From contig CATLGN010000151.1 in NCBI GenBank assembly GCA_949935685.1, positions 1-5,196 of the forward strand: a stretch of DNA of 5,196 nt, written 5' to 3'. The notes under the pieces are model-generated. The model ran no database searches and had not been told where the DNA came from. It saw only the letters and a program-made list of their open reading frames with translations. The translations under genes and the position numbers were made by a program. The stretch's first letter is position 1; each line of letters starts with the position of its first letter. Shown here in pieces: positions 1 to 5,196 of this stretch. This stretch comes from an uncultured Lachnospiraceae bacterium (lineage in GTDB: Bacteria; Bacillota; Clostridia; Lachnospirales; Lachnospiraceae).

Positions 1-130
1 CAACCGGCATGAGGCAGATGGAGCCGTCCTTTTCAAAGATGTCCAGTTTGTCGCCTTCTGACAGGCCGAGTTTTACAATGATTTCCTTTGGGATTGTGAT
101 TTGTGCCTTCCGGCGGAGTTCCGCAAGCAT
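1..130 (-). CDS. SpoVT/AbrB-fold DNA-binding protein (MazE-like), 3'-truncated by window edge
   Basis: Reading leftward from an ATG at 130-128 gives 43 codons without a stop before the window ends. The protein begins MLAELRRKAQITIPKEI and continues through KLGLSEGDKLDI to a CLMPV segment at the edge. This is the classic swapped-hairpin AbrB pattern: a short strand, an 'xxQITIPKEI' turn, a helix, then 'LGLxxGDxLxI'. Family members of this type are usually about 50-90 residues and bind DNA as dimers, either as transition-state regulators or as antitoxins that repress their own toxin-antitoxin operon. The start is secure because an in-frame TGA lies three codons upstream (137-139) and a good AAAGGAG site lies 10 bases before the ATG. 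The C-terminal part and any partner gene are outside the window, so an antitoxin role cannot be tested here. Family assignment is firm; the biological role is open. Confidence 0.88.
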   Translation of the reverse strand, partial: MLAELRRKAQITIPKEIIVKLGLSEGDKLDIFEKDGSICLMPV

Positions 131-140
131 AATATATCAG

Positions 141-147
141 CTCCTTT
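141..147 (-). promoter_or_regulatory. Ribosome binding site of the AbrB-like gene
   Basis: AAAGGAG on the minus strand ends 10 bases before the ATG at 130-128. It supports this start, together with the in-frame stop just upstream of it. Confidence 0.75.
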
Positions 148-190
148 CTTGTCCCCATAGTTTGGGGGCATATAGGTATACCTTGATGGT

Positions 191-224
191 GTTGGCTCAT
201 AGCTCCAAAGTGAGAAATTCCAAC
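191..224 (-). other. Possible stem-loop in the leader of the AbrB-like gene
   Basis: GTTGG (224-220) can pair with CCAAC (195-191), and CTCA (214-211) with TGAG (199-196). This makes a 9-bp stem with a 5-base bulge on one side and an 11-base loop. A second small hairpin, CCCC/GGGG around 153-167, sits just upstream of the ribosome binding site. No known riboswitch or leader class is recognised, so this is a structural observation only. Confidence 0.25.
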
Positions 225-236
225 TTTCTTACCTTT

Positions 237-265
237 AGTATATCCGTTTTGCCAGAAATATGCAA
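237..265 (-). promoter_or_regulatory. Predicted housekeeping promoter of the AbrB-like gene
   Basis: On the minus strand a TTGCAT hexamer (265-260) is followed after exactly 17 bases by TATACT (242-237). TATACT matches the sigma-A -10 consensus at 5 of 6 positions; the -35 is weak (TTG only). Transcription would begin near 230, giving a leader of about 100 bases before the ATG at 130. It lies in an AT-rich gap after a terminator, as expected for the first promoter of a new unit. Confidence 0.5.
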
Positions 266-404
266 GGGGCAGAAACATTTACAAATAAAACCAGACTACG
301 TTTGATATTCTTATGAAGTCCTGGACATAGAAAAGGGTAATGACAAGGGACTGGTAACACAGGCACAAGTGATGCCTGACCACAACAGTTATCGTTTGTA
401 ACTG

Positions 405-446
405 AAAAATCCGTCTGCGCCCCATGGCGGGCGCAGACGGATTTTT
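405..446 (-). terminator. Strong intrinsic terminator after the chemoreceptor gene
   Basis: AAAAATCCGTCTGCGCCC (405-422) pairs perfectly with its complement at 429-446, giving an 18-bp stem with a 6-base loop. The upper stem is GC-rich and the foot is five A/T pairs, so the RNA ends in a U-run in either direction. It starts 8 bases after the stop codon at 454-456 and clearly serves the minus-strand gene. The symmetry means it would also stop transcription arriving on the plus strand. Confidence 0.93.
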
Positions 447-453
447 ATTCCCG

Positions 454-1818
454 TTATGCGTTTGCGGCAATCTGCCGCATCTTTTCCAAATCCGAAATCA
501 GTTCCTGCGAATAGTTCTCCGCCTCCCGGCATATCTGCTCCGCCCGCATAAAGTCGCCGCTGTTCAGCGCATTGATAACGCCCGCGCCATAACTGTGAAA
601 CCGTTTATGCTTCTCGCCGATACCGTTCCAGATCGGCAGCACCGCCGGTATCTGCGGCGTCATCGCATAATAGAAGTGTCCGAACCCGCATTTGGACGAA
701 TCCAACTGCAGCGGAAGCACCTGCTGACTGTTCACCATCTTTTTCAGATTCTCAAGCCACGTATGGTGCGCGGTAATGGCATTGCTGACATGCTTTGCAA
801 ATTCCCGGTTTTCCAGATGATAAAAAGCGTCTTCGGTCATAACGCCCATCTGCTTCACCGTATCGTCCAACGTCTTTTCGATCTCCACAACCGGCTGCGC
901 CGCCTTTCTCAGTTCATCGCTGACACCGCGCATAAACTCCGTACTGTCGCGAAGCTGGTTTTCCATCTCCGTCATGGAACTGCTGATTTCTTCACTGACT
1001 GCGGCAATGGAGCTGATCGATTCGCTCACCTTGGAGACATGCTGCTGGTTCGCATCATTCAGTTCCCAGACAATGCCGATTTTCTCCGACATCGTATTCA
1101 GCGCGCCGATCGTATCATTTGCACTGTCCACACTCTTTTGCGACGCGTTCTTAATCCCTTCGACAAAGTCTCCCATGCTGGCCGTCAGTTTCTGCGTTTC
1201 CTCCGCCAGACCACGGATCTGCCCGGCCACGACCGCGAACCCTCTGCCGGCTTCGCCTGCCCGCGCTGCCTCAATGGAGGCGTTCAACGCCAACAGATTG
1301 GTCTGCAGCGAAATGGAATCAATCCCTGCGATTACTTCGCTCATATGATTGATCACACTGACCAGATGATCCATATCGCGCTGCATCTCCCGGGATGCCT
1401 CGATTGTCTGCTCGGAAAGTTCCTTAACCGCCGTCAGTTCCTCCTGACTGTCTTCTATCTTTTTATTGACCTCATCCGTCTCCTCGGAAACGGTGATAAT
1501 CGTATTGGTCATTTCCTCATGCTGGTTGTTGGCTCTGCCGGATACAAACGAATCCCCGCTGCCGAAAATTGCCTCTGTCGCTTTTGTCACCTTCTGCGAA
1601 ATATCAATGATTTTTTCCGTCTGATGCTGCATTGTCAGATCCAGCGAACTGATCTGCATAACGGCTTTAATATTTTTCTCAAAAATCTCAGCGAACTGCT
1701 TTCTTCCCTTTGACAGTCTTCGATAAATCCCGTTCAGTTCCGGTTCCCCGGAATAATCCGTCTCTTTTAATTCAGAAACTGCCCGCATGAGCACTGCTTT
1801 CTTTTTTCCGATTGCCAT
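454..1818 (-). CDS. Cytoplasmic methyl-accepting chemotaxis protein with C-terminal CZB zinc-binding domain
   Basis: This 454-residue chemoreceptor has no membrane segment or signal peptide, so it should be a soluble receptor that controls CheA through CheW. Residues 1-90 are helical and match no sensor domain I know. The signalling coiled coil spans roughly 95-330. Its hairpin tip (about 165-205) carries [19 protein letters not shown] and [18 protein letters not shown], the near-invariant MCP core. Residues about 335-440 form a CZB (chemoreceptor zinc-binding) domain with the expected 3His/1Cys ligands: H351 in HHTW, C377 in CGFGHFYY, and H404 and H408 in HKRFH. In CZB proteins such as H. 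pylori TlpD this site holds zinc and has been linked to sensing zinc or hypochlorous acid. No CheR-docking pentapeptide ends the protein. The ATG at 1818 is chosen over one 12 codons upstream because GGGAGGAG sits 5 bases before it. The ligand sensed here is inferred only. Confidence 0.95.
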   Translation of the reverse strand: MAIGKKKAVLMRAVSELKETDYSGEPELNGIYRRLSKGRKQFAEIFEKNIKAVMQISSLDLTMQHQTEKIIDISQKVTKATEAIFGSGDSFVSGRANNQHEEMTNTIITVSEETDEVNKKIEDSQEELTAVKELSEQTIEASREMQRDMDHLVSVINHMSEVIAGIDSISLQTNLLALNASIEAARAGEAGRGFAVVAGQIRGLAEETQKLTASMGDFVEGIKNASQKSVDSANDTIGALNTMSEKIGIVWELNDANQQHVSKVSESISSIAAVSEEISSSMTEMENQLRDSTEFMRGVSDELRKAAQPVVEIEKTLDDTVKQMGVMTEDAFYHLENREFAKHVSNAITAHHTWLENLKKMVNSQQVLPLQLDSSKCGFGHFYYAMTPQIPAVLPIWNGIGEKHKRFHSYGAGVINALNSGDFMRAEQICREAENYSQELISDLEKMRQIAANA

Positions 1819-1823
1819 GAAAT

Positions 1824-1831
1824 CTCCTCCC
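1824..1831 (-). promoter_or_regulatory. Ribosome binding site that fixes the chemoreceptor start
   Basis: GGGAGGAG on the minus strand lies 5 bases before the ATG at 1818-1816. The alternative in-frame ATG at 1854-1852 would place this site inside the coding region and has no comparable site of its own. Confidence 0.8.
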
Positions 1832-1906
1832 GTTTTCGGCTTCTGTAAATGCAACCGTCTCTTATTTCAAGATATGCGCTTTCTCTTCAAACGGTATTGC
1901 TACTTT

Positions 1907-1935
1907 ATCATAAAGAATTTTTGCGTTTTTTGCAA
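1907..1935 (-). promoter_or_regulatory. Predicted sigma-A promoter of the chemoreceptor gene
   Basis: TTGCAA (1935-1930) is followed after 17 bases by TATGAT (1912-1907), matching the -35 and -10 consensus at 4/6 and 5/6 positions. The A/T-rich tracts around it fit a promoter. Transcription would start near 1900, leaving a leader of about 80 bases. I did not find a convincing motility-sigma (sigma-D/28) pattern here, so the receptor may be expressed independently of the flagellar regulon. Confidence 0.65.
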
Positions 1936-1976
1936 TCTTTTTTACAAAATTTATGACCCGGCATATATTTCCTGTT

Positions 1977-3353
1977 TTACTGTCCTGAGCCTGTCCCGGC
2001 CGCCGGCGGCTGTTCTCCGCCCGGTCCTGTCTCTTTCCGGCCGAACCCTCTCCTGTAAAACAAAACCGACAGGCCCATCCCGATCGTCCATCCGACCGGC
2101 CATGCGCACCAGATCCCCGTCGGCCCCATCAGCTTTGCCAGTATCCGCGTCAGAATTACCCGCAAAATCAGATCCGTAAACGTTGAAATCATAAAATTCC
2201 GCATCATGCCCGCGCCGCGCAAAATACCGTCGGCGACCAGCTTAACGGAAATCAAAAAATAAAACGGCGCGACAATGCGCAAAAACCAAACGCCGGAAGA
2301 GAGCGCCGTTTCCGTCGGCATATCCATAAAAAAGTGAACGAGCAGCCGGCCGGCCAGAAGATACAGCAGAACAATCGGCAGACACAAAAGCCATACAAGC
2401 CGGATTCCCGCTCCGAATCCGTCCCGGATCCGCGCTTTCTTCCCTGCGCCAAGATTCTGCGCCGTATAATTGGACACGCCGTTGCCCAATGTGGTAAACG
2501 ATGTAATCACCAGATTATTCAGTTTGACCGCCGCGGAATATCCGGCGATAACACCCGGACCAAACCCGTTGATCACACTCTGTATCAAAATATTGCCGAC
2601 GGAGATAAAACTCTGCTGAAACATGCTCGGAACGGCAATAACGGCAGTTTTTTTCAGCAGGGAGGGAGAAAACAACAACGGTTTTTTACTGGTGGGAATA
2701 CCGGAAAGGCGTTTCAAAACCACACAGACTGCCAGTACGCAGCTAATGCCCTGGCAGAGGAATGTCGCCCAGGCCACGCCGGCCACACCCATTTGGAATG
2801 CTTCCACAAACAGAATATCGACCAGTATATTGGATGTGGAAGATACCGCCAGAAAGAAGAACGGCGTCCGGGAATCCCCCAGCGCCGAAAATATTCCCGT
2901 CGATATATTATAGAAAAATAAAAACGGCAGACCCCAGATATAAATATCCAGATACAGAACCGAATCCGCCAGTATTTCCTCCGGCGTATGAATCCATAAA
3001 AGCAGCCGTGCGCAGCACAGAATGCCAAACAACATCAGCACAGCGCAGAGCACAGCGCTGGCAATCATAGCCGTATAGACAGCCGTCTTCATTTCCGCAT
3101 TGTTTTTCGCCCCAAATAACTGCGACACAATCACAGAACAGCCGATATTACACCCAAAGGCAAAGGCTATGAAAATCAGCGTAATCTCATAGCTGTTCCC
3201 AACTGCCGCCAATGCATTTTCGCCGATGCATTTGCCCGCCACCAGACTGTCCGCAATGTTATAAAGCTGTTGGAAAATAACGCTTCCAAACAGCGGCAGG
3301 CAAAACCTGCGCAGCACCGTTTCCGGTTTCCCCACTGTCAAATCCTGATTCAT
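1977..3353 (-). CDS. MATE-family multidrug/metabolite efflux transporter
   Basis: This 458-residue integral membrane protein has about 12 hydrophobic segments in two homologous halves, the usual size and layout of MATE (NorM/DinF-type) exporters, which expel cationic or other compounds in exchange for Na+ or H+. In the first half QQLYNIADSLVAG (28-40) and the cytoplasmic-loop motif GDSRTP (159-164) are typical. In the second half NYTAQNLGAGKKAR (295-308) and the loop GILRGAGMMRN (376-386) are the matching signatures. The last 20 or so residues form a Gly/Pro-rich, non-membrane tail (GPGGEQPPAAGTGSGQ) that is not part of the MATE core. The start at 3353 is preceded by GGGAGG at a 10-base spacing. 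The gene lies about 40 bases after a terminator-like hairpin and has no clear promoter in that gap. The substrate cannot be inferred from sequence. Confidence 0.95.
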   Translation of the reverse strand: MNQDLTVGKPETVLRRFCLPLFGSVIFQQLYNIADSLVAGKCIGENALAAVGNSYEITLIFIAFAFGCNIGCSVIVSQLFGAKNNAEMKTAVYTAMIASAVLCAVLMLFGILCCARLLLWIHTPEEILADSVLYLDIYIWGLPFLFFYNISTGIFSALGDSRTPFFFLAVSSTSNILVDILFVEAFQMGVAGVAWATFLCQGISCVLAVCVVLKRLSGIPTSKKPLLFSPSLLKKTAVIAVPSMFQQSFISVGNILIQSVINGFGPGVIAGYSAAVKLNNLVITSFTTLGNGVSNYTAQNLGAGKKARIRDGFGAGIRLVWLLCLPIVLLYLLAGRLLVHFFMDMPTETALSSGVWFLRIVAPFYFLISVKLVADGILRGAGMMRNFMISTFTDLILRVILTRILAKLMGPTGIWCAWPVGWTIGMGLSVLFYRRGFGRKETGPGGEQPPAAGTGSGQ

Positions 3354-3363
3354 GTATCATACG

Positions 3364-3369
3364 CCTCCC
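3364..3369 (-). promoter_or_regulatory. Ribosome binding site of the MATE transporter gene
   Basis: GGGAGG on the minus strand lies 10 bases before the ATG at 3353-3351. An out-of-frame ATG at 3360-3358 lies closer to this site but opens only a short unrelated frame. Confidence 0.65.
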
Positions 3370-3394
3370 GTAATCTCTCCGTGCAAGTATCATG

Positions 3395-3443
3395 AAAAAA
3401 GAGCCCGCGCGCGGACTTCATCGCCCGGTGGCAGCTCTTTTTT
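3395..3443 (-). terminator. Intrinsic terminator or attenuator between the Cys-rich gene and the MATE gene
   Basis: AAAAAAGAGC (3395-3404) is the exact complement of GCTCTTTTTT (3434-3443). The 29 bases between them are GC-rich and can extend the stem imperfectly. On the minus strand the hairpin is followed by a run of six T, the form of an intrinsic terminator, and it would also work in the opposite direction. It lies 48 bases after the stop of the Cys-rich gene and about 40 bases before the MATE start, so it either ends the first transcript or gates entry into the second. Confidence 0.8.
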
Positions 3444-3467
3444 CCTCTGTCATTTCTATCCTGTCAA
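3418..3467 (-). promoter_or_regulatory. Possible leader-peptide region overlapping the terminator hairpin
   Basis: An 11-codon frame (3453-3418) reading MTEEKRAATGR starts 5 bases after an AGGA site. It runs through the upstream arm of the terminator and stops in its loop. A ribosome on this frame would keep the hairpin from folding, the geometry used by translation-dependent attenuators before some antibiotic-resistance genes. An isolated consensus-like TTGACA (3467-3462) lies just upstream but has no matching -10 box at 15-19 bases. The reading frame is seen directly; its use is speculation. Confidence 0.22.
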
Positions 3468-3491
3468 ATACGGTTTCCCGTCGTACGCATC

Positions 3492-3947
3492 TTACCAGTG
3501 ATGGCCGCCGTGGTGTCCGCCGTGATGGCCCCTTCTGACTCCAACGCCATACCCATAGCCATAACCGGGTGCAGCCACGCCGCGTCCACAGTGTCCGCCC
3601 GCGCAATAATCACAGATACCGTCATTGTTGGCATCCGTATAGTGGCAGACTGCATTACAGTTGTCGCACAGGCCGTCCCCGTTGTAATCCACATAGTGGC
3701 AGGCTGCACTGCAGTTGTCGCACAGGCCGTCCCCGTCCGCATCCACATAATGGCAGGTTGCCCCACAGTAATCGCACAGGCCGTCCCCGTTTGCGTCTGT
3801 ATAATAGCATGCCTCGCCACACGTATCGCACAGGCCATCCCCGTTTGCATCCGTAAAATGATTCGTACACACCGGCGCCGCCATGGCAACAGACCCAAAG
3901 GACAATGCCAGTGCCAGCGCCACAATGACTGCTGCTGCTTTTTTCAT
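3492..3947 (-). CDS. Secreted Cys-rich repeat protein with calcium-loop-like DxNxDG repeats and His-rich tail; function unknown
   Basis: The 151-residue product begins with a clear signal peptide (MKKAAAVIVALALALSFGSV, AMA cleavage after about residue 23; the cysteine at 27 does not sit in a lipobox). The mature part has five repeats of 18 residues, starting at C27 (a 20-residue unit), C47, C65, C83 and C101, each of the form C-x3-[TV]-D-x-N/D-x-D-G-L-C-D-x-C. The DxNxDGxxD part resembles the Ca2+ loop of dockerins, EF-hand-like proteins and thrombospondin type 3 repeats. The cysteines form CxxCx3-4C clusters, 16 in all, which could be disulfides or metal ligands. After residue 121 come a Gly/Tyr run and HHGGHHGGHHW, a possible metal-binding tail. 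Similar DGDGICD repeats occur in uncharacterised clostridial exported proteins (from memory). The start is supported by AAGGAGGG 8 bases upstream. Metal or calcium binding is inferred, not shown. Confidence 0.85.
   Translation of the reverse strand: MKKAAAVIVALALALSFGSVAMAAPVCTNHFTDANGDGLCDTCGEACYYTDANGDGLCDYCGATCHYVDADGDGLCDNCSAACHYVDYNGDGLCDNCNAVCHYTDANNDGICDYCAGGHCGRGVAAPGYGYGYGVGVRRGHHGGHHGGHHW
3603..3869 (-). repeat. 54-bp in-frame tandem repeats inside the Cys-rich gene (five units)
   Basis: The five protein repeats are also visible in DNA at a 54-base period. The plus-strand word GCACAGGCCGTCCCCGT begins at 3666, 3720 and 3774, and recurs with one change (GCACAGGCCATCCCCGT) at 3828. 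The unit starting near 3612 is more diverged in both DNA and protein (NNDGIC instead of NGDGLC). The near-identity of four units, including silent positions, suggests recent duplication or conversion between them. Confidence 0.92.
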
Positions 3948-3955
3948 GATCGTTT

Positions 3956-3963
3956 CCCTCCTT
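3956..3963 (-). promoter_or_regulatory. Strong ribosome binding site of the Cys-rich secreted protein gene
   Basis: AAGGAGGG on the minus strand lies 8 bases before the ATG at 3947-3945, a close match to the anti-Shine-Dalgarno complement. It predicts efficient translation. Upstream, only a weak promoter candidate is seen: CTGGCA, a 16-base spacer, then TGTAAA at 3980-3975. I do not rely on it. Confidence 0.75.
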
Positions 3964-4034
3964 GCTATACCTTGTTTACAGTTGCGTTATCTTGACTGCC
4001 AGCCGCTTCCGCCGCATCTGCCGCCCTCCCTTTT

Positions 4035-5196
4035 TCAGGCGGGAAGCAGACCCTGTATCAGGATCAGCAGAATCAGCGCAGGCAGGATAAACCGAAAATA
4101 ATGTTTCAACCAGCCCGGCAGGCGCAGCCCCTTCCCCGTATTGGTCTCCGCCAGATACCGGTCAAAGCCCCATCCCCATCCGGTGACACAAAAGAGCAGA
4201 TAAATCAGCGAACCCGCCGGCAGCAGCAGGTTGCTCACAAGAAAATCCTCGCTGTCCAGCACATCCCTTGCTCCTATAATATGCAGACCGCTCCAGACAT
4301 TGTACCCCAGCACGCAGGGCAGGCTCGCAATCAGAACAAAAATGCAATTGACTACCGCAGCCTTTTGTCTGCTCCAGCCAAAATTATCAATACAACCGGC
4401 CAGCAGATTTTCAAATACGGCAATCACCGTGGAAAAGCTGGCAAATGTCATAAACAGGAAAAACAGGGCGCCCCATACGCGTCCGCCCGTCATATTGACA
4501 AACACATTCGGCAATGTCACGAAAATCAGCGACGGCCCCGCGTCCGGCTGTACCCCGAAGGAGAAGCAGGCCGGAAATATAATCAGCCCCGCCATCAGCG
4601 CCACAAAGGTATCCAGCGCACAGATGCGCACCGCCTCCCCGGTCAGCGTGTGGTCTTTCGCCATGTAACTTCCGAATATTTCCATCGCGCCGATTCCCAG
4701 ACTTAATGTAAAGAAAGCCTGATTCATAGCGGCCGTGATCACCGTGCCCATGCCGATCTCTCTCGCCCGCTGCAGATCGGGCATCAGATAAAAGGCAACG
4801 CCCTCTCCCGCACCCGGCAGTAAAAAACTGTGCACGGCCAGCACGACAATCAGCACAAGCAGAGCCGCCATCATCACTTTCGTAATCCGTTCCAGCCCCT
4901 TGCGCAGCCCAAAGCTGCAGATCACAAACCCGGCCAGAACCGTAACGGCCATCCAGCCTCCCATCTCTCCGGGACTTGCCAGCATCGCGCCGAAAACGCC
5001 GCCGACCGCATCCGTGTCCATCCCCGCTGTGAACGTTCCGGCGACAAACTTAAAAAAATAGCTGACCATCCAGCCGGAAACCGTCGTATAATACATCATC
5101 AGCAGGTAACAGCCGGCAATGCAAAACCATCCGTGTATATGCCATCTGCTTCCCTTTTTTTCCAGCGCCCGATAACCCAGCACCGCGCTTTTCCCG
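4035..5196 (-). CDS. Sodium-dependent transporter of the NSS/SNF family, 5'-truncated by window edge
   Basis: The frame is open from the right edge to a TGA at 4037-4035, about 387 codons. Homologues are about 440-450 residues, so roughly the first 60 (TM1-TM2, with part of the Na+ and substrate sites) are missing. NSS signatures are seen, counting from the valine codon at 5183 as residue 1: YYTTVSGW (31-38, TM3), MNQAFFTLSLGIGAMEIFGS (153-172, TM6), FPACFSFG then GPSLIFVTLPNVF (203-228), and FASFSTVIAVFENLLA (247-262, TM8). In TM8 S251 and T252 line up by eye with the Na2-site Thr354/Ser355 of LeuT. After TM8 only about three segments remain, so the protein looks like the 11-TM bacterial type (as in Tyt1). 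It should import an amino acid or related solute using the Na+ gradient; the substrate is unknown. The GTG at 5183 is an internal codon: conserved family sequence (GKSAVLGYRALEKKGS) continues upstream of it. No terminator separates it from the Cys-rich gene 87 bases downstream. Confidence 0.93.
   Translation of the reverse strand, partial: GKSAVLGYRALEKKGSRWHIHGWFCIAGCYLLMMYYTTVSGWMVSYFFKFVAGTFTAGMDTDAVGGVFGAMLASPGEMGGWMAVTVLAGFVICSFGLRKGLERITKVMMAALLVLIVVLAVHSFLLPGAGEGVAFYLMPDLQRAREIGMGTVITAAMNQAFFTLSLGIGAMEIFGSYMAKDHTLTGEAVRICALDTFVALMAGLIIFPACFSFGVQPDAGPSLIFVTLPNVFVNMTGGRVWGALFFLFMTFASFSTVIAVFENLLAGCIDNFGWSRQKAAVVNCIFVLIASLPCVLGYNVWSGLHIIGARDVLDSEDFLVSNLLLPAGSLIYLLFCVTGWGWGFDRYLAETNTGKGLRLPGWLKHYFRFILPALILLILIQGLLPA

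Larger units (their letters stand above)
131..453. other. AT-rich intergenic region between the AbrB-like gene and the chemoreceptor gene
   Basis: This 323-base gap holds the terminator of the chemoreceptor gene (405-446), a candidate promoter for the AbrB-like gene (237-265) and a possibly structured leader (131-230). The stretch 270-404 contains one small inverted repeat, CAGGCA (360-365) with TGCCTG (373-378) around a 7-base loop, but no convincing gene. Open frames crossing the region on either strand lack plausible ribosome binding sites and resemble no family I recognise. Confidence 0.6.

Noticed and set aside
9..305. Plus-strand 98-codon frame at the left edge
   Set aside because: It is antisense to the AbrB-like gene and its leader; the minus strand has both the family motif and a proper ribosome binding site.
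279..470. Minus-strand 63-codon frame across the chemoreceptor terminator
   Set aside because: It starts inside the chemoreceptor gene end and reads through an 18-bp terminator stem; no ribosome binding site or recognisable family.
424..1713. A long plus-strand open frame of 429 codons
   Set aside because: It lies entirely opposite the chemoreceptor gene, whose minus-strand product has unmistakable MCP and CZB motifs. The antisense product is Arg/His/Leu-rich with no family resemblance, and its apparent start is inside the terminator hairpin.
1819..1854. Upstream ATG extending the chemoreceptor by 12 residues
   Set aside because: The GGGAGGAG ribosome binding site lies inside this extension, and the MAIGKKK start resembles other soluble clostridial receptors.
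1995..2035. GC-rich palindromic segment at the end of the MATE gene as a terminator
   Set aside because: It is inside the coding sequence and is not followed by a T-run on the minus strand; no terminator was found before the chemoreceptor promoter.
3462..3467. Perfect -35 hexamer TTGACA upstream of the MATE gene
   Set aside because: No acceptable -10 hexamer occurs 15-19 bases downstream on the minus strand, so it is not called as a promoter.
3603..3869. CRISPR-like appearance of a repeated 17-base word at even spacing
   Set aside because: Units are in-frame coding repeats, similar along their whole 54 bases rather than conserved repeats with unrelated spacers, and they encode a coherent signal-peptide protein.
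3464..3925. A second minus-strand frame of 153 codons with a repetitive Thr/Cys/Ala product
   Set aside because: Its repeats are just the 54-bp DNA repeats read one frame over. The frame with the signal peptide, strong ribosome binding site and DxNxDG repeats is the real one.
3498..3995. A plus-strand frame of 165 codons with repeated Val/Ala/Ile segments
   Set aside because: It is the antisense reading of the repeat gene; its periodicity comes from the same 54-bp units and it has no ribosome binding site of note.
5181..5183. GTG as a start codon for the NSS transporter
   Set aside because: Conserved family sequence continues upstream through GKSA to the window edge and TM1-TM2 would be missing, so this is an internal valine of a truncated gene.

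Overview
The window looks like chromosomal DNA of a gut-type clostridial Firmicute, most likely Lachnospiraceae. This is inferred from three things: purine-rich AGGAG/GGAGG ribosome binding sites with good spacing before each complete gene, a clostridial style of soluble chemoreceptor with a C-terminal zinc domain, and moderately GC-rich genes separated by AT-rich gaps. No RNA gene, insertion sequence, CRISPR array or phage gene is visible. Every supportable gene is on the minus strand, so transcription runs from the right edge to the left edge.

In transcription order the layout is as follows. (1) 5196-4035: a sodium-dependent amino-acid-type transporter of the NSS/SNF family, cut at its N-terminus by the window edge. 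(2) 3947-3492: a small secreted protein with five 18-residue repeats of the form DxNxDGxCDxC and a Gly/Tyr/His-rich tail. I know of no function for it, and it is the least ordinary gene here. (3) A strong hairpin terminator at 3395-3443, lying only about 40 bases before the next start codon. (4) 3353-1977: a MATE-family drug/metabolite exporter. (5) 1818-454: a cytoplasmic methyl-accepting chemotaxis protein with a complete CZB zinc-binding domain, with its own predicted housekeeping promoter at 1907-1935. (6) A near-perfect hairpin terminator at 405-446 closing that gene. (7) An AT-rich gap with a predicted promoter, leading to the start of a SpoVT/AbrB (MazE-like) DNA-binding protein that runs off the left edge.

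The genes do not form one pathway. The transporter and the small Cys-rich gene have no terminator between them and may be co-transcribed. The Cys-rich gene is separated from the exporter by a terminator, and the exporter has no obvious promoter of its own in the short remaining gap. This raises the possibility of read-through or attenuation control. The chemoreceptor appears to be an independent unit. A loose theme of metal binding links the zinc-binding chemoreceptor and the Cys/His-rich secreted protein, but the sequence does not show that they act together.
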